Assembly: GCF_042453785.1 (NCBI RefSeq)
Contig: NC_091675.1
Span: forward strand, 6,088,501-6,152,500
Direction: 5' to 3'
Length of the DNA stretch: 64,000 nt
From: Malus domestica
Taxonomy: Eukaryota; Streptophyta; Magnoliopsida; Rosales; Rosaceae
Shown: piece by piece, positions 36,501 to 48,686 of the stretch
Layout of the letters: each line of letters opens with the position of its first letter
How positions within the stretch are numbered: the first letter of the stretch is position 1
Program-made: the position numbers and the translations under genes
Notes under the pieces: model-generated
What the model was told of the DNA's origin: nothing
Databases searched by the model: none
The model's input: the letters and a program-made list of their open reading frames with translations, nothing else

Positions 36501-39287
36501 CTAGTCACTAAGAGCTGGAAGAAGACATTGGGCATGGAAGAACACGTTGGTACAAGTTGTATGAAGGAAGGAATATATGAAAATAATAAGTACAAAACTA
36601 AAAACAACATTTTTATTTGATATGTTAAAATGCATACCTGCGAGCAATAATCATCCATTTCCTCCTCCTTCTGCTGGCGCAATTCATTCTATAATAGAAA
36701 ATGATTGTGAGAAAGATGATAATTTATTCTTTTTTGTTTAATTTTAATGCTCAAACAAGACTTTCTTATGCTGAAAATAATTGAAATTCTCATGTTAGAA
36801 ATCATAACAGAACCGGACAAATAAGACAACTCTGGGGGTGAAGCGGACATACAATTAAGAAACCAATGACAATTGTTTAAGTGCTAACACTAGAGATTTG
36901 AATGTAACCGCCCAACCAAACCAAACCCATCGAGACATGCAATGCCACATGAAACCTACTATCATTGTAGCAACTAATTGTTCCTGTTGTTTTTGTTGTC
37001 CTTTCCCTTTCCTCTAGTTATCATTATTACACCTAAAAGACTATGATAAAAATTAAAATCTAGGAGCAAAATACCACGCGTACCTTGCTTAAATGGTTTC
37101 AGTAAAGCTGAGAAGCAAGTTTCTTTTTCTGTTTAAAAGTTAAAAATTATCTGAAATTTACAAATACACCAGCTAGTGACTAGATGCAGACTTCCACCAA
37201 ACTTCAGATCATCCTTTTCCATCTTCAAACATCCATTAGAATCCAAAGCATAGACACCATCAGATTAAGATGATATGACGGAAAAGTTCACATAGCAACA
37301 AGTATAATTTCACGAGTACCAAAAAGAAACAACAAATCCGGCATCAATGACAAACTTGCTCAAATAAATTCCAAAAATTTGACTCACCACAACCGAAAAA
37401 GGTAAAATGTTGAAAAAAAAAGGTATTGAAGGCAGTGTCAGAACTTATCCCATCAAAGAATTTATCAAATAGATACCTGTGTGGGTTTCGGAGAGTGCGA
37501 TGTGGAATATCCACGCCTTAATTTCATGCCATTTCCACCTAACGTAATGACACTAGAAAAACCAGAAGCATCTATATTTAGCCAAGCCTCCCAAGTGTTA
37601 TCTTCTCCTGTGAAAAGCGCATGCAGTCCCTAAAAGTACATCCCCAGGATGTGTTTAAGAATACAATAATAAAATTATAAAATGTCTTTTCCAAATAGCA
37701 ATACACATACAGGTGTAGAGCCTTGCAATTCAACTCGAGCTGCAAAAAGTCCAGAGGGCTGAAACGTTCTCCGGTGCCAAACCTGGAGAGAAAAAGTCCA
37801 ACTTCACCAACATGTGCTTATACCGTGTATACCAAAAGAGATTTAGAACATGAGTCCAAACAGAAGAGCACATGTACAAGAGGCAGACTGAAGCAGTCTT
37901 AAAAATCATTCCATAAATCTACATTTTGGTATGTTTTGAACATAAAAACAATCCTCTGAATCAACATAAAGTAAGGGGAGTTATCAAACTTTCTGACACA
38001 GAATCTGGATAAAGGTTACCAAATAGACAATGATCAGGATATGCACACTCCAACTAATCAGATACATGATTGTTTAAAGTCACCCATATTAATACTGAAG
38101 CTAACCTGATTACGATATGCAACCTCTAATTGTTCAGAAACATCTTCACGAAGTGGGAGCCAATCGGCCCCTTTACAAGCAAACCAGTGACCTCTTAACA
38201 CACGCAGGTTTTCTCCATCCCAATAGACAGGGAAAGAATGCCGCTTCACTAAATCTACCTGCAGCAATTACATGACTATGTCAACTCAAATCAATCATGC
38301 CTTTATCCAGAAAATAGTTGGAGTCGGGTCATTTCACTTGATACACTTCAGACTAGTAACCAACGAAGTATCTTACGATGCTAACATCATGAGATTTTTA
38401 CTGAAAATCATACAAAATTTTCCCTGCATCAACTCAAATGGATTCATCAACAACGACTACTTAAGAGAACATCAAGAAAGACTTGCCAACGCATGCAAAG
38501 GAGTTGATTGGTACTGGATAGCTACATTTTCAGGCCCACATGTATTTCTCTACTCTTTACACTGACAATGAAAACCTTGAAAAAAGAAGGCTTACCTCAT
38601 AAAGCCCTCCCTTAACAGGGACACCAACTCTTTCTTCATCCACTTGATCTAACTCAACCGACCGACCCCTCTCTAAAGAAAATGAACTCTGCCGCGGAGC
38701 CACCTTCTTACTTGAACTAGGCCGCTCTTTCGGGCCTTCGCTACATTCTGCGTACTCCTTCCACCACCAAGAAAGCAACTCTTCCTCCCTCTGCATGCAT
38801 GCAAATCCAACCCTCAAGTAATTAGACCAATTCAAACACAAATAACGCAACTTTATCACTTAACAAACCAAACCCACCTGCAAAAACGATGCCTCAATTG
38901 CTAGAGAGTCCCTCATACCGAACCGAAAATACTCCCCTTTCCCCACCATCTCACTCTTTGGGACTGAAGCAGCCATCTCTGCACAATCACAGAAGCAGAA
39001 AATTGCCAATTGTGAATTGAGAAGTAAAAACGCACACTAGAACTCAAAACTCCAATGCTCTTGAGATTCGAATTACCATTCTCCGCCAATGGGACTTTGC
39101 AAAAGTACCACCGGACATCGCCGCCGTCGGACGGGCTTCTAGTCTGAGCCAAATACTTCTTGTGTCCCTTACAATGTCCAATCTCATCCTCCAATCTCGC
39201 GATATTACTCGGCGTGTTCTTCAGCAAATCCGGAAACGTTTCTTCCGCCACACGCTTCGCCTCCGAATCCGCCATGCCCAACAACAA
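30518..39287 (-). CDS. SGR2: SGR2-like DDHD-domain phospholipase A1
   Basis: Orthologue-like to SHOOT GRAVITROPISM 2, a PA-preferring PLA1-type lipase of vacuolar membranes/endomembranes needed for amyloplast movement in shoot gravisensing. Minus strand, 21 exons by hand: 39287-39077, 38978-38878, 38790-38596, 38258-38106, 37782-37711, 37629-37477, 36688-36638, 36109-35939, 35093-34944, 34813-34748, 34650-34108, 34013-33935, 33833-33712, 33520-33448, 32974-32872, 32565-32472, 32341-32279, 31739-31691, 31424-31321, 31068-31022 and 30764-30518. Phases agree throughout, giving 948 aa (944 from the Met at 39275; Arabidopsis SGR2 is about 930). Motifs: LLKNTPSNIARLEDEI N-terminal, VFMVHGIGQ, lipase elbow GHSLG (exon 11), then DDHD-region blocks AVGSPLGVF, FHPFDPVAY and GAHTNYWRDYDTALF. 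A coiled-coil-like stretch joins exons 11-12. An Au-SINE sits in intron 17. The gene appears intact. Confidence 0.95.
31898..32061 (+). mobile_element. Au-SINE-like retroposon in SGR2 intron
   Basis: Starts GAGGTCGCACTTGGTGCGAT, with a B-box-like GGTTCGAGAC, the characteristic GGGAGCAGCCTCTCCA and GTAAAGCGGGAGCCTTGTGC blocks, and ends in a short T run. This is the Au SINE layout known across many plants. It is flanked by a perfect 19-bp duplication (31879-31897 and 32062-32080, AACTTGAACTTATAAATAA), so it is a recent insertion. Confidence 0.95.
32367..32388. repeat. (GA)n microsatellite in SGR2 intron
   Basis: About ten GA units. Confidence 0.85.
33376..33398 (-). repeat. Partial copy of SGR2 exon 14 inside the adjacent intron
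   Basis: 23 bases beginning GGGTGATCCAACTGC are identical to 33491-33513, which encode part of the conserved AVGSP segment. The copy lies about 115 bp away in intron 14. Confidence 0.85.
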
Positions 39288-40654
39288 AGCTCTCCCCTCT
39301 TTTCAAATCCCCAACTCAAAGACTCCCCTTTTTCAATTCATCCCAAAACCCTAATCGCCGGCGCCGGAAACGCGATCAGAAACAGCGGAAGTGGGCCGGG
39401 ATTTTGGAGTGGAATTGGGAATTAGAGAGTTTGTGGGAGCCGGAGGAGCGCGAGGAAGTGGAATGCAAAACCGAAATGGTTGCTCCAATTTCAAAGTGGG
39501 AACGTGGAAAAATCATGACCGAGAAGGTGCGGAGGGAAGGAGAGGGGGTTGTTGTTCGGAAGAAGAACGACCGTTCGGTCGGTGTTGAATGGCAGGTGGA
39601 TTGCAACGACTGCACCACCGTTACAAATGGCGGATGCGTGCCTTTCTCTTTCTTTCCTGTATTTTTTTTCATATTTTTTACTCGATTTCTCCTTCGGCAA
39701 GAAAGCCCAGTGATGGGCCCTTGGCAAGTATCCAATTGGACTTATTGGCCCAGCATTTTTTATTTTTTCTTATTTATTTCTTCTCTCTCATGTCTACTTG
39801 CTAAAGTTAATTACGTCGCTTTAGTGAACGTTTCGTGATCACATGCTACATACTTGTATTCATCGAATTGAATTGCATTCACCATCAATTATGCTAACTT
39901 TTATAACTGTTGTCACTGTTATTCTAAATTCACAATTTGTCACTTTTTTTTGGTAAAGACCATGAAGTGTCGACACATCCGATAGATGAGACTAATCTTC
40001 GTTTGATGTTCGGCTTGCCTCTTGCCACAAAGTGCTTTCATTTGGTTTCGGCCCTTGCCAGAAAGGTGGCAATTTGCCACTCGCACCACACCTTGTGGTT
40101 ACACACTCTTAAAAGTTAAGGAGAATGGACTTGGGACATGAAAAAATTGAGGCATGAAACAACCACTAAACTTCATACGATACTTTTGTGATTATATCTT
40201 CTTTCTCTTGAGCCATAGTAACCAAGTAAAACTAGGAATGAGAGTTTGAACTGGTTAAATAGCGATTTGAGTCATAATCGTTTGGTTCTTGATTTTTTCA
40301 CTTACAACTCTAACCAATTTTAATACATTAATACTCTAACTGGTAACATGAGTCTCATTACCTTCTTATCGCCTCTCTTCCGATGTTTCCTCCAAATATA
40401 ACAAAATTAATTAAATTGAACCGAAATTCCTCTATTTTCTAAATTATTGTAACAGTTTCGAATCTCCCCCTTCCCCTTAATAATAATAAATTAAAAAATA
40501 AATAAATTGAGCCGAAAACAAACCAATACACTTTGTTATGATGCAAAATACATACTACCATATCAATAAGGAATATAATTTTAATGACGAGCAAAGCGGA
40601 CCGAACCAAACAGTAAAATAAAGAGGGCCTAACAGCCCATAGGTAAAGTATTGA
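39288..40654. other. Head-to-head intergenic region between SGR2 and the KH gene
   Basis: Overlapping short ORFs on both strands next to SGR2 (39376-39838) match no family I know and probably reflect the GC-richer 5' leader. The remainder is AT-rich. Nothing else recognised. Confidence 0.5.
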
Positions 40655-40745
40655 AAAGGGCCCAAAAGGCCCAATACACCCTAACCCTAAAAATTGTTTT
40701 GGGTGGTTGAATATTAAAATATCTTAGGGCCCCACTCTATATAAG
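40655..40745 (+). promoter_or_regulatory. Promoter of KH gene: GGCCC elements, telo-box-like motif, TATA box
   Basis: Paired GGGCCC/GGCCC motifs (about 40657-40675), then CCCTAACCCTAA (about 40678-40691, telo-box-like) and CTATATAAGG (about 40737-40746). The TATA is 150 bp before the start codon. The GGCCC plus telo-box arrangement is common at plant translation/RNA-handling genes; the role here is inference. Confidence 0.65.
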
Positions 40746-40895
40746 GCCTTAAAACCCTTTCATCACACTCAGAGACACAGTCGTATCCGTTCCGATCAAG
40801 TCCCTCCATAGCTCCCACCCACTCAAAACTCTAACCCTCACATTCATCCCAAACCCTAGATTCGCCAAAACCCAACCGGACTAATCAAGTGCCTT

Positions 40896-43800
40896 ATGGC
40901 GGAGGAGGAGGTTGTGGTAGCCGCGGAGAGCCCTATGCCGTCGGATCACAAGCGCAAGCTCGAGGATTTGGAGCCTAAAGCAGCACCGGAAATAGTTGAG
41001 CTCGACTCCAACGGTCCCGATGACGCGAATGCAGAGCCTGATTGCACCGAAGAAGTCGATGTATCGCCGTCCGATAAATCAGAAGCGAAGAGGCCTCGCC
41101 TTGATGACAAGCCCGACGGAATAGGTAATTTTGCTGTTGATTTTGAATTCTAGGGTTTTTCTCATCTCTTTTGGGTGTGAATTTGTTGCGAGTTCTTCTA
41201 GTTTTTAGCTGACATTCGTTGTTTATTTATTTATTTAGTAATTAGGTCTCTTTTTTTTGCTATTTTTTAGATTATAATCTTTTTTGGGTAAAATATAGTC
41301 AGAATTTGTAAAATGAGGTAATTTAGGGCTTGTTTGGATGTACTTTTAAAATGGATGAATGCACTTTTAGAGAAAATTTTATGGATTCCAAATACTTTCT
41401 GCAAGAAGCACCAGTTAGAAAGTGCTTTTTTAGGATTTACTTGTATTTTTACTAAGGATTATTTCCAAAAACATTTTCACCAAAAGCGCTTTCAGTCATT
41501 TTAAAAATACGTCCAAACAAGGTCGTAATTGTTCTTGAGGATTGGTTTGCACCAAAAAAAAAAAGGATTTTTGTACCCTTTTTTTTAATGTGGCATCTTC
41601 CTTGATGATAACAGCTAGTGAGAATGGCCACCAAGAGGAGAAGGTAGATGAGCCCAAAAAGGAGAATGAGGATCAGCCAAGTGTAGATAGCGGTGACTTG
41701 GAGGTCCCCCAACCTGCGTCTGTGGAAGTTACCGAAGCAGTGACCGACGAGCAAAAGTCTGAAGTTAATGAACTACAGAATGGCATGAATAGTGAGCCGA
41801 GTGACACCCAAAATCATGCTGAGAATTCTGTGGCGGAAAAAGCTGAGGAACCCTCTCAAGGGGAGTCTCAACCACACTATGCAGAGGAACCTCAGCAAGG
41901 TGATGCTTACTCTGCGCAACAAGAACAGCCTTCTGTGAGTGAGACTGTGACGCACAAAATGGAGGTTCCTAATAATAAGGTCTGCTGCTTATATTCATAT
42001 TATGTAACTGGGAGCTCTGAGCTCCAGTTGGTTCAAATTCCACCTATGACTTATTTGGAATTCATTTGTAAATATTAGTCGGAAAGAAAAAAGTGGCCTA
42101 AAGTATTGTATAAAAATGTGCAGGTTGGGGTTTTAATTGGCAAGTCGGGGGATACTATACGGTACTTGCAATACAATTCTGGAGCAAAGATTCAAATCAC
42201 AAGGGATTCCGATGCAGATCCATATTCTGCAACCAGGCCAGTGGAGATAATAGGAACTTTGGATAATATAAGCAAAGCAGAGAAACTGATAAATGCTGTT
42301 ATTGCCGAGGTTTTTTGCTCTCGCTGACTTTCTTGTTCTGCTTTCCAAGAATCTTGTTCGTCGTTTGTGTTTTCACAGTTGGAGTCTGGAGTTTTTTTTT
42401 TCAAGCTGAATAAGGTTTACGCTCTTTTTTTTTTCAGGCTGATGCAGGGGGTTCTCCTTCTTTGGTTGCTAGAGGCGTTGCTACTGCACTGGCTGTTGCA
42501 GCAGCAGAACAAATTCAGATTCAAGTTCCGAATGAGAAGGTGATTGCCTTTGCTTCCATGTTTACATGGCATGTGCCTTTGCATTCCATAATACTTTATA
42601 AAAGTCCGAACTTTTCTTCTGCCAGGTTGGTTTGATAATTGGCAGAGGTGGAGAGACCATTAAAGGTCTGCAGACCCGATCAGGGGCACGCATCCAGGTA
42701 GTTGATAATGTATGCCTTGCCTTTATGCATGGGAACAGAATGGTGCACTTTTTTCTGACTGCAATGTGTCCTTACTGGCCGGACCTTTTTCCTGTCATTT
42801 AGTTGATACCCCAACATCTTCCGGAGGGGGATGAATCTAAAGAAAGGACTGTCCGAGTTACTGGTGATAAGAAGCAGATTGAAGTTGCAAGAGAATTGAT
42901 AAAGGAAGTTATGAATCAGGTTATTTTTTGACCTACTCCTTGAAATATTTTTCTTTTGGGTTTTTAATTTGTGATTGCTTATACAGAGGTTGTTACTTTT
43001 GTGGTTATTATATTTTGTGCGAGCGGTATTGTGGTTGCTACTGTGGTTTCTTCTTCATTGGACCATTGTCACTGTATGCTGGTTGAGTTGTTTTGTTTCT
43101 TATACCTATTTCTGATCTCATACACGTCATATTCTATGCTACAAATGATTGGATGCATTTCTTTTTTAATTCTATTTGACATGTGCCGGCTTAATGGTTG
43201 TCCCCACTTAGTTGATATGTCGTCAACCATATCCTATGCTCGTCAAGATTTAAGATAGACAAGTGTTATTATTTAGATGTCTTGAGTAAAAATGAACTGA
43301 GGTATTTGGATGTTTTGATTCTTGTCTATTGTTTTTTAAGACGCCGATAAACAAGTACAATTACATATTTGTATTGTATGTCCTATTCAATTGTCAAGTA
43401 GTTTTCTCAGAAGGCCGGTTAAATAGAAATTCTGCATATTTTGACATTGAGCAACATAATTTTATGGTTATGTTATGATTAGATGTCCAATGAAATATAT
43501 TTGCATGCCTGTGACAACTTTTGGTCCATTTGAGGAAAGAATTATTACCATATTTTTCCATGGGAATGAGAGCAAGACCTTTTGCCCCCAAGAGTTTGCA
43601 ATATTGATGAATGAACCATGCCAACGTCACTTAATTGCTGTTAGGAAGATCATGTATTCAATCAAAGATGCCGGTTGCCATGATTTATTTGTGTTGAAGG
43701 TGCCGATTTCGAATTGGTTGGCTTTAAAAATGCAGATTTGGCTATTGCATTTTCCATGGGGTCAGCATTGCCTAGACAACCACTATTCACTGTCATCCAC

Positions 43801-46354
43801 CGAAGAAAGGTATCAGGCATTTAATTTCGCGATTGCAGGATGTTTATAGTTGGTAAGATTGCTTTGAGATCTGAAAGTTGAAAATCCTAATTCAGCAAGA
43901 CTATATTGCATTAGCCTTAGTGCACATAAGCACCTCCAGTATTCTATGCATGACACGTCCCTGGAAAAAAATTGATATTCCTGGTGACTTGATGTTTAAA
44001 AAGAATCTGTATGAAACCCATAGTCTAAGAGTTAGCGTTTGACCTATGCTAATGCACTCAAACATGTGGTACATGTCTTCTGATATGCATCAATTAAGGT
44101 ATAGGCATTTCTTAGGCTAGGGTCAATTCTATAATAAAACATTAGCATACGTCTATTACTTGTTACCTATTTGAATCGACTTGATCTGATGCTGAAGCAT
44201 GTAGCACACATACGTCAAGTAGAATTAACATACTTCTCAAAGAGTTGAAATCAACATGATGTTTCTTGCTTGATACTTTGAATGCCTGATGTGCCTGTAA
44301 TTCAATGTTGTGGCTTTGCTAGAAATTCATTCTTCATTGCATTTTAGATGATGCCTTAAAAATTGGAGTCATCAATATCAGCTAATTTTCTTTGCTGCAT
44401 ATTGACTGGGGAGAACAAAAAAAGAAAGGGCTGTCATTACTCTAAAGCAGTGAGAGAATTTTAGCAGCACTTGGTTATCTCTGCTATTTGAGTTTGGAAG
44501 GATTGTTATAGGGTTAACTCAAGCATAGAAAACCAGATTTGTGACTGTTGCATTAGATATCAACTTTGTGTTGTATCCGAGTATGGCGAGTAGTTTACTT
44601 TTTGACTGGGAAATGATACATGGATGACTTTGCCGAGGCACCTGGACATGAGTTTGATTCTTAGCATGTCAACATATATATTTTTTGTTTGTTTGATAAG
44701 ACAGGGACTGTGATAGCCGGATAAATATAGAAATACGCTGAGTATACGTTTTGTTGAACATACTTTCTACGAGTTTGATGGCCTACTATTTATTTTAGCA
44801 ACCCTTTAAAGTAGTTTGTATCCATTTAGGGAACAGTTCTCTGCTATGTGTAGTCTCAGACATTATTTTCTGGTATGGTTTGTTAATGGCAATTTCACAT
44901 TGTATCTCTTGCTATAGTAGCCCTTGTTCCTTGTATCCATTCATTGCATTCAGTCAAGACAATGCACAGGAGCCCCTCAAGTTTAAAGAACGCGAGATGC
45001 GGCTAGAAGAGCAACTTCTGTATTTATTTTCTTAATTAATTGTAGATTTGTTGTTTATATGTACTAATTAATGCATTTTGTGATTTGATTTGAATAGACT
45101 GTGAGGCCATCAGCTCTCTCCAGTGGTTTTAATCATCAGGGTTATCGCCCCCATGGACCAGGTGGTTCCCAATGGGCTCCGCGAGGGCCTCATCTACCTC
45201 AGCCATCTTCGTATGATTATCCGCAACGAGGACCTTATCCATCCCATAATCCTCAGTACCCTCCTGCTTATGGGGGTTATCCTCAACATATGGGTCCAAG
45301 AAGTGGCTATGGTTCTGGTTGGGAGCAAAGGCCACCTTCTAGCATGCCACATGGTGGTGGTTATAATTACTATGGTGGACAAGTAGCTGATGCCCCAGTA
45401 TCTGCCCAACATTCTGCTCCCGTTCCTTCTCATGCTCCTGGCCCATCTCCTAACCCTGCAATGGGTGCACCGTCCCAAGCAAATTACAATTATGGGCAGC
45501 CACATGGTCCAGATTATGGTCATCCGGCACCTTATTCCCAGGCTGCACCTCCTCAGCATAACTATGGGCATGGATACGAAGAACCAAAATATGATAATCA
45601 TGCTCCAACGCAGCACCCTTATGCAGGATATGCACCTTCCCAGCAATATCCACAAACTGGAGCTCATCCAGGTTATGGTCCACAGCAGCATTACAGCAAG
45701 CCACCACCATACGGCATGCCATCACAAGCTCCAACTCCTCAGTCTTATGGCCCTCCTAGGGCTAATCAACCAGGAGATGCAGTTTATCAGGGTTCTGCAC
45801 CACCTCACTCATATGGTCCGAATGTTCTAGCTCAACAGTCATATCCATATGCATCCAGTGGACCTGCTCAGCAGACGTATCCTGCATATGGTTCTGCACC
45901 AGCTGCTGATGGGTACAGTCAGCCACCACCCGCTTCTGGCTCAGGTTATCCACAACAAGGCGGGCAACCTGTTAGCTATGGCCAGCCTGGTGCACAGCAG
46001 GCAGCTGGCGGCTATGGACAGGCAGCTCCTACTGCAGGGTACGCACAATACCCATCTTCTCAACAAGGTTACGCTGAGCAGGCTGCTCCAAATGCAGCAG
46101 GTTACGGGTACCAGGGGTCTCAAGACCCTGGATATGGAGCTGCCCCTGCAGCATCATATGGTGCACCAGCGGCTGCGCAGCCAGGTTATACTCAATCGGC
46201 AGCTCAACAAAATTATGATCAGTCAATCCCCCAGTCCGCCGGTTATGGAGCTGCACCACCAGCTGCATCAGCTGGTTATGGGAAGACGGTGTCTCCTCAG
46301 CCTGGTTATCCCCAGTACGACTCGAGCCAAATGTATGCTGCTGCACCTCGTTGA
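40896..46354 (+). CDS. KH-domain RNA-binding protein, FUBP-like, with Gly/Tyr/Pro-rich tail
   Basis: Likely nuclear single-stranded nucleic-acid binding protein, like plant far-upstream-element-binding-protein-like KH proteins. Seven exons: 40896-41124, 41615-41979, 42124-42309, 42438-42539, 42626-42697, 42803-42919 and 45098-46354. Phases agree and give 775 aa. N-terminus is acidic, with a basic patch (KRPR) that may be a nuclear signal. KH1 has VGVLIGKSGDTIRYLQ (exon 3) and KH2 has VGLIIGRGGETIKGLQ (exon 5), both with an intact GxxG loop. Exon 7 encodes about 418 residues of low-complexity Pro/Tyr/Gly/Gln/Ala repeats (SYGP, GYGAAP, QPGY), prion-like in composition. Intron 6 is long (2.18 kb); intron 1 holds a MITE. 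The specific RNA target is unknown. Confidence 0.93.
41326..41523. mobile_element. MITE in KH-gene intron 1, related to 10510-10735
   Basis: GGGCTTGTTTGGATGTAC at the left is inverted at the right end (GTCCAAACAAGGTC). Internal CTGCAAGAAGCACCAG matches the copy upstream of GA20ox. GTAATT occurs at both flanks. Confidence 0.75.
42920..45097 (+). other. Long intron 6 of KH gene
   Basis: The 2178-bp intron carries an unsupported 124-codon plus-strand ORF (43475-43849) with no recognisable motif. No repeat with clear ends was identified. Confidence 0.6.
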
Positions 46355-47217
46355 ATATTAGACTAATCTTGTTTCTTTTGTCATAATTTCATGTTGTTGT
46401 TTGATGCCAGACTCCTTTTCCCAGTCGTAGTTAGGCCTAATCAGACTGGATCGCCGAACTTTTGCGCTTACTGTGTTTCTATTGATGTAATGCAGCGCTA
46501 ATGCTTTATTAAATTGTGAACCTTAACGAGGGAATGAGAACGAAAATCGTCCCTGTATGTGAATTTCTTTTTCATTATTTTTTCACGAGTCCTTTTGCTC
46601 GAAATGCTTTTATTGTAAGCATGTTGATATTTTATCTACAAATTCAAGTGCTTTTTGAAGAAGTACTTTGTAGGTGTTTCTTCAAAATGCATTTCTATAC
46701 CATCAAAAGCGTTTTTAGTGGTCAGGAATCAGTTTGAGTCATTCCATAAACAATTTTAAACTGGCTGAAAGCCTTTGATAGCGCTTGGTCGAAGAAATAA
46801 AAAGTGCTTGTAAAAAAAGCACTCCTAAAGAATTAATTCCACTTTTTTTTTATGATTGACACAACATACATAATCATCATAAGTTTGAAGGGTAACGTAC
46901 ATGGTATTGGAACACCATCATTGAAGTTTTATTGTGAATGGTACGACGCCAGATGAAGAAAAAAATTTACACATATTTTGTTTCGTAGAAGAATATTCTG
47001 AGCCACAGTAACAAAATACTCGTGCCACGACAATTTTTACGTAACTTATGAGAAGGAAAAGAAAGTAAATAGGGTGGTGGTTAAAAAGGAAAAGAAAAGA
47101 AAATTAGAAAAAAGGCGTAGGTAGGGTTTAACGTTTATAGATTCGAGGTGGAGGTGGGGGTGGTGGTGGGCTGTGTGACTGTTGATTGTCTAACAAATGG
47201 CAGAGGCTTTCAGGCAG

Positions 47218-47248
<31 letters not shown>

Positions 47249-48019
47249 ATTGAGGAGAGAGTCATTTGCGTTGCAAGCAAATGCAAAGAGAAAAGACGGT
47301 GAAGGGAAAAGAGAGTATCTTGTAGGATACGCAACAGAAGTTACAGAGGTGGTGGCCTGAATCCTGTGTCGAGACTGACACCTCACCATCTTCTTCCAAC
47401 TCATTTATTATCTTACTCCATGTCGTCACGTGCCAGTTGCCTCCATCCAATTCCAATTTCACATTCCTTCCCTCCTTCCCTCCCTCCCATATTCTGTTCC
47501 ACAAAAAGAAAAGTTGTAGCAATACTCCTTTAATTTTTACTAAATTAAAATAATAGTTTTCAACTAAAAAGGTATAACCATTAATCCCTTAATTCGTCAA
47601 AACGTGCAGCTATGATCCTTTCTTCAATTTTGTTAAAACTTCTATCAAAATGAGTTACGTGTCACGCACAAGAGGTTGAATCGAGGGACAAATATGGAAA
47701 ACCAAATAAGAAAAATTGTAGCAATAGTCCCTCAACTTTAACCCAATTGGATAAATAGTCCCTTAACTTTAACCCAATTGATGCAATGGTCCTTCAACTT
47801 TTATCCAATTGTAGCAATGAAGCTTCTAACATAACTCGTTTTAATGGAATTATGATAGAGTTAACGAAAATGACTATAGTTGCACTTTTTGATAAGTTAA
47901 GGGTTTAGAGTTGAGAAACTATTGCTACAATTTTCTCTTCACAAAACTACCTAAAACCCTAAAATTAAATTAAATTGTAAATAAAAATCCATGACTTTAT
48001 CTTGTGAGGTACCATTATT
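46355..48019. other. Gene-free stretch with low-complexity tracts
   Basis: Includes a fragment near 46640-46830 that resembles the GGGCTTGTTTGG MITE family, a GGTGG-rich tract (47145-47170), a (TC)n tract (47221-47250) and a short tandem repeat (47715-47815, unit of about 30 bp containing CAACTTTAACCCAATTG). No gene recognised. Confidence 0.55.
47715..47815. repeat. Three-unit tandem repeat
   Basis: Three diverged units of about 30 bp, each with TAGTCC(C)TTAACTTTAACC-like sequence. Confidence 0.7.
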
Positions 48020-48172
48020 TTTAAGGAAAACTAATAAAAATAACTTGAAAATGTTGAGTTTTAAAGTTAATGACAAAATAAAGGGTAAAATGAATAGTAT
48101 TATAATTGTCTTTTTAGTGTAAAAATATGATTTTTCATTAAAGTGAACAGTACCGATAACTTTTCGTTAAAG
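48020..48172. repeat. GTTCACTTTAACG-family repeat, copy 3
   Basis: Same family as 19343-19475 and 28250-28405. A further partial copy (AAAGGAAAACTAATGAAAA) begins near 48490. Confidence 0.75.
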
Positions 48173-48337
48173 TATCCTTATTTTTATTCATTTTGTATAT
48201 CGCTTACCAAGAAAAGGAGGATATTCTTTCATATATTTTAGTATTTTTATTTCAGCTTACTTCTTTCAAATTTTTTGCTTTTATAGTCACAACAAAGTTA
48301 TAACTTTTCTTGGAGTTTCAGGCTAAATTATGATTTA

Positions 48338-48478
48338 GAGAAATACTAAATAAACTCGCTTAAAAGTAGAATTTTCTACCATCTCATAATTTTTATACAA
48401 TATTATATTTTATAATGTTGACACGCGAGTTAATGCTAAACTGTGAGGTGCACTTTGAGAGTCTCCTTAGCATTTCTC
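48338..48478. mobile_element. 141-bp MITE, GAGAAATG family, copy 2
   Basis: Ends GAGAAATACTAA and TTAGCATTTCTC. Perfect 9-bp duplication TATGATTTA (48329-48337, 48479-48487). Related to 27843-27996. Confidence 0.9.
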
Positions 48479-48686
48479 TATGATTTAATAAAAGGAAAAC
48501 TAATGAAAAGAGTTTCAAATCTTTACATTTTAATAAAAAACCACCCACAAACTTTATTTAATAATAAGGACAAAAGACTAAAAAAATAAAAAAACTAACA
48601 CATCCAACTTGCGCTCCCCCCCCCCCCCCAAAAAAAAACTTCAAACACTCCATCTTTTTCCTTAATAGATTTTTTTTATTTTTTTT

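Noticed and set aside
39376..39838. Overlapping ORFs next to the SGR2 start
   Set aside because: Several frames on both strands are open at once, as expected from GC-richer leader sequence; none resembles a protein family.
43475..43849. 124-codon ORF in KH-gene intron 6
   Set aside because: No recognisable motif, flanking splice signals not convincing, and exon 6 joins exon 7 cleanly in phase.
45123..46361. Long alternative-frame and antisense ORFs over KH exon 7
   Set aside because: Shadow frames of a compositionally biased coding exon.
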